This document shows, piece after piece, positions 1 through 4,969 of a DNA stretch of 10,083 bases (position 1 is its first letter; every line of letters begins with the position of its first letter). A program made the position numbers and the translations under genes. This DNA is from UBA12088 sp041920275 (GTDB lineage Bacteria; Patescibacteriota; Minisyncoccia; Phycocordibacterales; UBA12088): contig JAYRSE010000016.1 of NCBI GenBank assembly GCA_041920275.1, forward strand, positions 1 through 10,083, given 5' to 3'. The notes under the pieces were generated by a model. That model searched no databases, was not told the DNA's origin, and worked only from the letters and a program-made list of their open reading frames with translations.

Positions 1-113
1 AACCCACGGTTTTCCAGCGCTCGCCTCCACCTTGCTCCGGCTCACTGCCTTCCTCCACGGGGAACTCCCGTTCCCCGACCCCCTCACGTTCGATCCTCCC
101 TACCCACACGCGC

Positions 114-136
114 AAAACGCCCGCGTGGGGCGTTTT
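114..136. terminator. Terminator-type hairpin in repeat copy 1
   Basis: A perfect 9-bp stem AAAACGCCC/GGGCGTTTT with loop GCGTG. The plus-strand exit reads GTTTTGCTTTT, so the element could stop transcription in either direction. No intact gene feeds into it inside the window; the tRNA remnant next to it in copy 1 (144-157) is only 14 nt long. Confidence 0.6.
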
Positions 137-294
137 GCTTTTGTGCGGGTAGGGAGACACTCCGTTATCTCACGTTCTGGAAACCCACGGTTTTCCAGCG
201 CTCGCCTCCACCTTGCTCCGGCTCACTGCCTTCCTCCACGGGGAACTCCCGTTCCCCGACACCCTCACGTTCGATCCTCCCTACCCACACGCAT

Positions 295-317
295 AAAACG
301 CCCGCGTGGGGCGTTTT
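295..317. terminator. Bidirectional terminator of the tRNA gene, repeat copy 2
   Basis: The same perfect 9-bp stem AAAACGCCC/GGGCGTTTT with loop GCGTG begins 7 nt past the tRNA 3' end on the minus strand, where the exit is GGGCGTTTTATG. On the plus strand it exits into TTTTGCTTTT. It is the obvious Rho-independent stop for the tRNA transcript. The hairpin sits at the centre of a larger inverted repeat with arms at 269-290 and 324-345, so a read-through transcript from either strand could form a much longer stem. Confidence 0.75.
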
Positions 318-324
318 GCTTTTG

Positions 325-395
325 TGCGGGTAGGGAGAATCGAACTCCCGTCTCAACCTTTGGAAGGTCGCGTCCTGCCACTAAACGATACCCGC
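325..395 (-). tRNA. tRNA-Trp (anticodon CCA) with a Gly-like body
   Basis: The reverse complement folds into a 71-nt cloverleaf. The acceptor GCGGGTA/TACCCGC pairs fully. The D arm is GTTT-AGTGGCA-GGAC, with G18, G19 and A21 in place. The anticodon stem is CGACC/GGTTG with loop TTCCAAA. There is a 4-nt variable region and the T arm is GGGAG-TTCGATT-CTCCC. With U33 fixed by the stem, the anticodon is CCA, reading UGG as tryptophan. A register giving UCC (glycine) leaves the stem unpaired. The 3' CCA is not encoded (the sequence continues ACAA), so it must be added after transcription. Oddities: base pair G1-C72 and discriminator A73, whereas well-studied bacterial tRNA-Trp has A1-U72 and G73. 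The acceptor and D arm look like bacterial tRNA-Gly. The tRNA call is firm; its amino acid identity is slightly less so. Confidence 0.92.
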
Positions 396-413
396 ATGAC
401 GCTACCACGACAC

Positions 414-419
414 AGTATA
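414..419 (-). promoter_or_regulatory. -10 box (TATACT) for the tRNA gene
   Basis: On the minus strand TATACT lies 18 nt upstream of the mature tRNA 5' end, which would give a 5' leader of about 12 nt. No convincing -35 is seen 16-18 bp upstream; a T-rich stretch follows the ftsB end there. The downstream bases make TATACTGTGT, the same decamer found in the palindrome at 891-910. Confidence 0.5.
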
Positions 420-421
420 GC

Positions 422-456
422 AAAAAACCTTTCGGTGGGACAGCGTTGACCCTGTC
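422..456 (-). terminator. Possible weak terminator after ftsB-like gene
   Basis: On the minus strand a GACAG...CTGTC stem (8-nt loop) is followed by ACCGAAAGGT and then six T. The last hairpin has only 3 bp around a GAAA loop, so efficiency is doubtful. It lies between the ftsB stop and the tRNA -10 box, where a terminator would make sense. Confidence 0.3.
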
Positions 457-467
457 TCCCGACGGCG

Positions 468-854
468 CTACCTGAAGAGCGTGAGAAAGCTGTCCCACAT
501 ACCCACCTCTTCATGTTGCGGCTTCGCTTCGACCACATCATGTGTTTCTTCATCCTCGATCAAAATGATCGCCTCTTCCCCTTCTCTTCCCACCCCATAG
601 CGCTTTCGAAGCTCGCCTTCGATACCTTGCGGGTCGTCCAAACGCGCAACATTCTTTTCAAGCTCGGATCGTTTTTCCACAAGCGCCGCGAGCTCTTGCT
701 CAAGCTCCTGCCTGTGTGCGTTCACCGTTCGCTCGGTACCGTACGCACGGTACGCCGCATGGGAAGAAAAACCCGAAACGACGAGCAGGATACAGAAGAA
801 AAGCGGTGACTGCAAAAAACGTACGAGCCTTCTCTTTTCATGGAATGCGAGCAT
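468..854 (-). CDS. FtsB/DivIC-like septum formation initiator
   Basis: A bitopic division protein of 128 aa. It has a short basic cytoplasmic N-terminus, one membrane helix (about residues 12-30, LFFCILLVVSGF), a coiled coil (about 40-73, rich in E, L and K) and the family's conserved end ELRKRYGVGREGEEAIILI (81-99). An acidic tail follows. Known FtsB/DivIC proteins form a complex with FtsL and FtsQ/DivIB on the outer face of the membrane and help activate septal peptidoglycan synthesis by FtsW/FtsI. I chose the ATG at 854; an in-frame GTG at 866 would add four residues. Neither has a Shine-Dalgarno sequence. The gene diverges from the small membrane-protein gene at 983 and is followed by the tRNA. 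FtsB and DivIC cannot be told apart here, so no symbol is given. Confidence 0.88.
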   Translation of the reverse strand: MLAFHEKRRLVRFLQSPLFFCILLVVSGFSSHAAYRAYGTERTVNAHRQELEQELAALVEKRSELEKNVARLDDPQGIEGELRKRYGVGREGEEAIILIEDEETHDVVEAKPQHEEVGMWDSFLTLFR

Positions 855-890
855 ACACCGTGACACGGGTGGCGACCGAACACACGCCGT

Positions 891-910
891 GGTATACTGT
901 GTAGTATACC
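891..910. promoter_or_regulatory. Perfect palindrome with back-to-back -10 boxes
   Basis: GGTATACTGTGTAGTATACC consists of perfect 8-bp arms (GGTATACT/AGTATACC) around GTGT. It places TATACT on the plus strand (893-898), facing the gene at 983, and on the minus strand (908-903), facing the ftsB-like gene. Predicted starts would be near 905 (plus) and 896 (minus), giving leaders of about 78 and 42 nt. No good -35 hexamer is seen for either. It could be a symmetric bidirectional promoter, or an operator for a dimeric regulator covering both start sites. Confidence 0.6.
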
Positions 911-934
911 CGTTACCGAGGGTCTAAAGCCAGC

Positions 935-964
935 GCCGCACATCTGTGTGGCAGATGGTTTTTT
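935..964 (+). promoter_or_regulatory. Leader with two mutually exclusive hairpins
   Basis: Hairpin A pairs GCCGCAC (935-941) with GTGTGGC (946-952), a 7-bp stem with one G-U and loop ATCT. Hairpin B pairs CATCTG (941-946) with CAGATG (952-957) and is followed by G and six T (959-964), like an intrinsic terminator. A and B share bases and cannot coexist, which is the layout of a transcription attenuator. I do not recognise a riboswitch class. B has only 6 bp, so it may be weak or fortuitous. Confidence 0.35.
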
Positions 965-982
965 GGTAATCATTCAACCCGT

Positions 983-1324
983 ATGTTTTTGTTCAATTCT
1001 CGAACCAAGAAGATCATTCGTTGGATATGGGGGTTCTTTGCGATACTCATCATCCTCAGCATGATCGTGGTCTATTCCGGCTTTGTACAGCTCGCCACAA
1101 CGCAAGATCAACAGCAGGCGGAGATCCCGGATGAGGTGCTCGAGCAGCTGGCACAACAGCGAAACGCGTCGACCTCGCCGGAACTGGAGGAGCTCATGCG
1201 GCAACTTTCGGCCTCGGGTACGGTGAATATCGCCACTCCCACCATAGAGCGCACCTCGACGACTCCGCCACCGGTAACTGAGACGCCAAAAGAACCGGTG
1301 CCGCAATTGAAGTTCGGCTTGTAA
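983..1324 (+). CDS. Small single-pass membrane protein, unknown function
   Basis: 113 aa. A basic N-terminus (NSRTKKIIR) leads into one hydrophobic helix at about residues 12-36, followed by a polar tail with Q/E-rich helical sequence (40-78) and a Thr/Pro-rich linker (86-108). This is the shape of an N-in, C-out anchored protein or of an uncleaved signal anchor, since no lipobox or clear peptidase site is visible. I recognise no family. The ATG at 983 immediately precedes the hydrophobic segment and is the only sensible start; it has no Shine-Dalgarno sequence. It is the only plus-strand gene in the window. It diverges from the ftsB-like gene and ends just before a strong terminator. Confidence 0.72.
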   Translation: MFLFNSRTKKIIRWIWGFFAILIILSMIVVYSGFVQLATTQDQQQAEIPDEVLEQLAQQRNASTSPELEELMRQLSASGTVNIATPTIERTSTTPPPVTETPKEPVPQLKFGL

Positions 1325-1329
1325 GATCC

Positions 1330-1355
1330 AAAAACACCCCCGACGGGGTGTTTTT
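1330..1355. terminator. Strong bidirectional Rho-independent terminator
   Basis: A perfect 11-bp stem AAAAACACCCC/GGGGTGTTTTT with loop CGAC begins 5 nt after the stop of the plus-strand gene. The T run works on both strands, so it also ends lepA transcripts arriving from the right. It separates the two convergent units. Confidence 0.9.
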
Positions 1356-1413
1356 GCGCTTCACCGGTCGAAACTCGGAGCAACTTCCGCTCTTCGAGCC
1401 GCACTCCTTGCAA

Positions 1414-1430
1414 GCTCAGACGTTCTGAGC
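1414..1430. other. Hairpin in the lepA 3' region
   Basis: GCTCAGA-CGT-TCTGAGC is a perfect 7-bp stem with a 3-nt loop in the gap of about 110 bp between lepA and the terminator. It has no T run on either strand. It may stabilise the lepA mRNA 3' end or be a small repeat. Nothing else is recognisable in 1356-1466. Confidence 0.45.
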
Positions 1431-1466
1431 CGGTCGCACAGGTTGTTGGAAACCCGAAGGATGCGG

Positions 1467-3260
1467 CTACGCATCGCTATTGCGCATCATTTTGATGAAC
1501 ACGTCCTGCGGTATGTTGACCTTACCCATGGCTTGCATCTTTTTCTTTCCTTTCTTTTGTTTCTCGAGTAGCTTCATCTTGCGGGTAATGTCGCCACCGT
1601 ACAGCTTGGCCGTCACATCCTTGCGAAACGCCTTCATGGTGCGTGAAGAGACGATGCGCCCCATCGCATAGGCCTGTATCTTTGCCACGAACTGCTGACG
1701 CGGCATCACATCGTGAAGTCGCTCGACCGCCTGCTCCGCTTCTTCTTCAAGTCGACGCTTGGCCACCACCCGCGTAAAAGCGGGCACCGGCTCGTCGGCG
1801 ATGAGGATGTCCATACGACACACGTCGGCGAGTCGCATGTCGCCAAACTCGTACGAGACGCTCGCATACCCCGACGAGACACTCTTCACTTGGTCGAAGA
1901 ATCCGCGCATGAGCTCCCGTAGCGGCATTTCGATCGTGAGCTTGGTGCGTCCGTCTCCGAAGGTCTCTGTGGCTTTACTCTCCGCTTCATGTTCGTACAG
2001 TATCTGCATAATGGAACCGACGTACTCGGCGGGTGAAATGAGCGTCACCACCGCCCACGGCTCGGAAACGGAGCGGATCTGCCCGTGGTCGGGAAACTTG
2101 TGTGGCGAGTACACCATTTCCTTGCGCCCGTTCGTAAGCTCGACCTCGTAGGTGATACTTGGCAGGGTGATAATGAGGTCGAGATTGAACTCTCGACGTA
2201 AACGTTCGGTAATGATCTCGAGGTGCAGCATGCCCAAAAAGCCGCAGCGAAACCCGCGACCGAGCACGCCACTCGTCTCTTCTTCGTATGAAAGCGAACT
2301 GTCCGAAAGTTGCAACCTGCCCAAGGCCTGTTTGAGGAGTATGAAATCGTCCTGACTTTCTGGGTACACGCTCGCCCACACCACCGGCACGGGCTTCATG
2401 TAGCCGGGTAGCGGCGGATCGTCACTCTGTGCGGGCATCACCGTGTCGCCGACGTTCGCCACACCCGGCTCCTTGATACCGGTCACCAGGTAACCGATCT
2501 CACCTTCCGAAAGCGCCTTCGTGGGGGTCTCGTCCGGCATGAACACCCCGACCTCGAGGACCTGGAACGTCTTTTTTCCCGCACCGAACTTCAGGGTGTC
2601 GCCCTTCTTGACCGATCCGTCGGTCACGCGCACATACACGATCACCCCGCGGTGGTTGCTGTACTGAAAATCGAAAATGAGACCGCGAAATCCACGCACA
2701 CTGCCAATAGGACGTGGAGGGGGTATGCGCTCAACGACGGTGGTCAAAAGCTCGGGAACCCCCTTCCCCGTCTTGCCGCTCGTTTCGCACACATCGTCGA
2801 TATCCACATCAAGGAGTGCTGCGAGCTCGAGCTTAACTTCGTCAATGCGTGCAAGCGGCGCATCCACCTTCGAAAGCACCGGTATCACGATGAGCCCCTG
2901 CTCTCTCGCCATGCCGAGCGTGGTCAGGGTTTGCGCCTGCACACCCTGCGTCGCGTCCACGAGGAGCACCACCCCTTCAACCGCCTTGAGCGCGCGTGAC
3001 ACCTCGTAGGAGAAATCGATGTGCCCCGGCGTATCGATCAGGTTGAGTGTGTAATCTTTGTTTCCCACGCGGTACTGCATGACGACCGGCTGCATTTTGA
3101 TCGTGATACCCCGCTCACGCTCGAGCTCCATACGGTCCAAGACCTGGTCCTGCATTTTGCGTTTCTCGATGGTGTGCGTCACCTCAAGCATGCGGTCGGC
3201 AAGAGTCGACTTCCCGTGATCGATGTGTGCTATGATCGAAAAATTTCTGATATGTTCCAT
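1467..3260 (-). CDS. lepA: Elongation factor 4 (LepA), ribosome-associated GTPase
   Basis: 597 aa, the usual length for LepA. The start was set at the ATG at 3260 because the family begins M-x-x-IRNFSIIAHIDHGKST; longer in-frame extensions lack homology. A GAGGG lies 10 nt upstream. GTPase motifs in order: P-loop AHIDHGKS (11-18), G2 RERGITIK (48-55), G3 DTPGH (76-80), G4 SKVD (130-133) and G5 SGKTGKG. EF-G-like domains follow (PGYMKPVPVVWASVYP, then the RCGFLGMLHLEI motif). The LepA-specific C-terminal domain ends in RKMKLLEKQKKGKKKM. Known role: binds ribosomes, and has been linked to back-translocation of stalled ribosomes and to initiation or 30S biogenesis. G4 is normally NKxD, so Ser at its first position is unusual. 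The gene lies 87 nt downstream of the murJ-like gene on the same strand and may be cotranscribed. Confidence 0.98.
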   Translation of the reverse strand: MEHIRNFSIIAHIDHGKSTLADRMLEVTHTIEKRKMQDQVLDRMELERERGITIKMQPVVMQYRVGNKDYTLNLIDTPGHIDFSYEVSRALKAVEGVVLLVDATQGVQAQTLTTLGMAREQGLIVIPVLSKVDAPLARIDEVKLELAALLDVDIDDVCETSGKTGKGVPELLTTVVERIPPPRPIGSVRGFRGLIFDFQYSNHRGVIVYVRVTDGSVKKGDTLKFGAGKKTFQVLEVGVFMPDETPTKALSEGEIGYLVTGIKEPGVANVGDTVMPAQSDDPPLPGYMKPVPVVWASVYPESQDDFILLKQALGRLQLSDSSLSYEEETSGVLGRGFRCGFLGMLHLEIITERLRREFNLDLIITLPSITYEVELTNGRKEMVYSPHKFPDHGQIRSVSEPWAVVTLISPAEYVGSIMQILYEHEAESKATETFGDGRTKLTIEMPLRELMRGFFDQVKSVSSGYASVSYEFGDMRLADVCRMDILIADEPVPAFTRVVAKRRLEEEAEQAVERLHDVMPRQQFVAKIQAYAMGRIVSSRTMKAFRKDVTAKLYGGDITRKMKLLEKQKKGKKKMQAMGKVNIPQDVFIKMMRNSDA

Positions 3261-3322
3261 ACATGAAAGACCCTCGAGAAGGGTGGTCGTACCTCTCCAC
3301 TGTAGCACATTACGCTTCAAAG

Positions 3323-3341
3323 GGCACACGATAGGTGTGCC
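3323..3341. other. Hairpin between the murJ-like gene and lepA
   Basis: GGCACAC-GATAG-GTGTGCC is a perfect 7-bp stem that starts 6 nt past the murJ-like stop codon on the minus strand. It is followed by CTTTGAAG, not a T run, so it is a poor Rho-independent terminator. It could be an mRNA 3'-end stabiliser or processing site inside a shared transcript. No good promoter for lepA is visible between it and the lepA start. Confidence 0.4.
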
Positions 3342-3347
3342 GTGCGC

Positions 3348-4964
3348 TCAACGCCTGAAAAACCGCTGAACTCCTCGCCGTATCGTGTCCAGTTCCTCGC
3401 TTCCGAACAAACGGAGCACGAGGACCCACGCTGCGAGTCCGACAAGCGCCGCGCACCCGCCCTGCAGGAGTGCCGCCGCAGGCGTGAACTCACCCTGCGT
3501 GAACGAACGTACGAACATGGCTACGCTCTCGGCCGCACCGAAAAGCGCACCGGAGGCGAGGAGTGGTACCAACAGGGACCGCGTCGGTATCAACACGCCC
3601 ACATCCGCCCGCACCGAGCGCACGAGTGGTAGCAGTGTGGCGTACGCACCCAGAGAAAAGGCAAGTGCAATGCCGAATATCCGCACGTCATCCACCGAAC
3701 GTCCTCCGTTCAAGAGTGCCAGGTACTCGACGAAAAAAGGCGTATGTGTGAAAAGGTATGCACAACAGAGGGTGAACACCGTACCGAAAGCCGTACAGAT
3801 GAAAGGAAGAAACGTCTTGCCCGTAGCGTAGAGCGTCCGCACCAACAGCATCGAAAGCGACTGTGCCGCAAGCGAGAACACCAAAAGGGAAAGTACCGTG
3901 GCGGTACGCATGACCGCTGAACTGTCGAACGCCCCCGTACCGAGGAGCACCGTCACCGCATGCTCACTGAGCGCAAAGAAGAGCGCAGTGGTTGGCAAGG
4001 TCCAGAACACGATCGCCCGAGCCGCGGTACCGCACACTGCCGCAAGCTCTGTTCGATTCCCCGCCCCGTACAGTCGGGCAAGTTCCGGGAAGATCGCAAC
4101 CGAGTAACTGGACGCGATGAGCGCGAGCGGCACGGCCGAGAGATTCGTCGCAAGCGAGAAAGCGGTGATGGAGCCGACACCGAATCCGCTCGCGAGTACG
4201 ACGAGAACGAAGAGCGTAAGCTGCTGCGCCGAAAGCGTAAGACTGCGAGGTATGGAGATCCGGATCACGTCACCCACCCTCTTCCAATTCGGACGCGCGA
4301 GCGTCGGGAATACCCGCTCGGAGCGCATGAAGGGTGCTTGCACGCCCAAATGAAGCGCAGCCCCAAGAAGTACCCCCCACCCCAAGCCGACAAGTCCGAG
4401 GTGCGGGTACAGGAAAAGCGCCCCGACAATAATACCGAGATTGTAGAGGATGGGTGCCATCGCGTACAGCACAAAACGTTTTCTCACCTGCACATATGCC
4501 GCACACAGATTGGAAACGCCCAGCAAAAGCGGTTGAAGGAGCAAAATGCGCACCAGTGACACCAGGACGACCTGCTCCTCCGGAGCGAACGTACCGTACG
4601 CATAGGCGACCCATTCCGGTGCATACCACGCGGCCACGCCGGCAACGCCGGCAAGCATTACCGAGAACACGGTGAACATTTCCGAGAGAAGACCACGCAC
4701 CTCGCTTGCACCACGCTGCTGAGCTCGTTCGATGTATGGAATGAGTACGAACACCGAAACCAAGGACGCAGTGAGCGCGAACATGAGGTCCGGCACCCTG
4801 AACGCGGCGTAAAATAGGTCGAGCTCACGCCCCGCGCCGAACTGGTGTGCAAAGATACGGTCACGTAAAAGCCCCAACAGCTGCGCACCGAGTGTCAGCC
4901 CCGCAATCACATACGCGGCCGTATGAATGCCGCGTATGTGTATGTGCAAGAGATCGAGGCGCAT
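3348..4964 (-). CDS. MurJ/MviN-family lipid flippase (MOP superfamily)
   Basis: 538 aa, close to the usual MurJ length of about 510-530, with roughly 13-14 hydrophobic segments. The family signature GLLRDRIFAHQFGAG (31-45) is followed by D49 and FRVPD (55-59). MurJ moves lipid II, the peptidoglycan precursor, across the cytoplasmic membrane. Aligned by eye to E. coli MurJ from memory with offset +10, R24 and D39 are kept as R34 and D49. The essential R18 and R52 correspond to Q28 and F62. The region of R270 (ADRL) reads ATNL. The transported lipid is therefore uncertain: lipid II or another undecaprenyl-linked glycan. The ATG lies 5 nt after the stop of the ligase-like gene, without a Shine-Dalgarno sequence, which suggests translational coupling. 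I withhold the symbol murJ because of the missing arginines. Confidence 0.9.
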   Translation of the reverse strand: MRLDLLHIHIRGIHTAAYVIAGLTLGAQLLGLLRDRIFAHQFGAGRELDLFYAAFRVPDLMFALTASLVSVFVLIPYIERAQQRGASEVRGLLSEMFTVFSVMLAGVAGVAAWYAPEWVAYAYGTFAPEEQVVLVSLVRILLLQPLLLGVSNLCAAYVQVRKRFVLYAMAPILYNLGIIVGALFLYPHLGLVGLGWGVLLGAALHLGVQAPFMRSERVFPTLARPNWKRVGDVIRISIPRSLTLSAQQLTLFVLVVLASGFGVGSITAFSLATNLSAVPLALIASSYSVAIFPELARLYGAGNRTELAAVCGTAARAIVFWTLPTTALFFALSEHAVTVLLGTGAFDSSAVMRTATVLSLLVFSLAAQSLSMLLVRTLYATGKTFLPFICTAFGTVFTLCCAYLFTHTPFFVEYLALLNGGRSVDDVRIFGIALAFSLGAYATLLPLVRSVRADVGVLIPTRSLLVPLLASGALFGAAESVAMFVRSFTQGEFTPAAALLQGGCAALVGLAAWVLVLRLFGSEELDTIRRGVQRFFRR

Positions 4965-4969
4965 GCGCT

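Larger units (their letters stand above)
1..338. repeat. Tandem 157-bp non-coding repeat, two copies, period 181 bp
   Basis: Bases 1-157 and 182-338 align without gaps and differ at only three positions by eye (80/261, 112/293, 113/294). They are separated by 24 bp (158-181). The first copy starts at the window edge, so the array may continue to the left. Each copy contains, in order, a GGGGAAC-TCCC-GTTCCCC hairpin (59-76 and 240-257), a plus-strand sequence resembling the T-loop and 3' acceptor strand of the neighbouring tRNA, a terminator-type hairpin, and the last bases of the tRNA 3' end on the minus strand. Only the second copy continues into the full tRNA. Open frames run through the array on both strands but have no recognisable protein character and include antisense tRNA, so I treat the region as non-coding. 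Such near-identity in non-coding DNA implies recent duplication or gene conversion. Confidence 0.93.

Noticed and set aside
1..338. CRISPR array
   Set aside because: The repeat unit is 157 bp with a single 24-bp spacer, far from CRISPR dimensions, and no cas gene is present.
165..356. 63-codon minus-strand frame downstream of and overlapping the tRNA
   Set aside because: It overlaps the tRNA 3' half and its terminator. Spurious proteins of this kind commonly arise next to tRNA genes.
32..475. 147-codon plus-strand frame across the repeat array and the tRNA
   Set aside because: It runs through two repeat copies and the antisense of a functional tRNA (GRENRTPV... type sequence), has no family character and no ribosome binding site. 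It is a product of GC-rich repetitive DNA.
3270..3284. ACCCT-CGAGA-AGGGT hairpin covering the lepA Shine-Dalgarno sequence
   Set aside because: Only 5 bp. It could mask the ribosome binding site, but a stem this short is common by chance and nothing else supports translational control.
3960..4559. 199-codon plus-strand frame opposite the flippase gene
   Set aside because: Arg/Lys/Glu-rich antisense shadow of a hydrophobic gene; no start signal and no motif.
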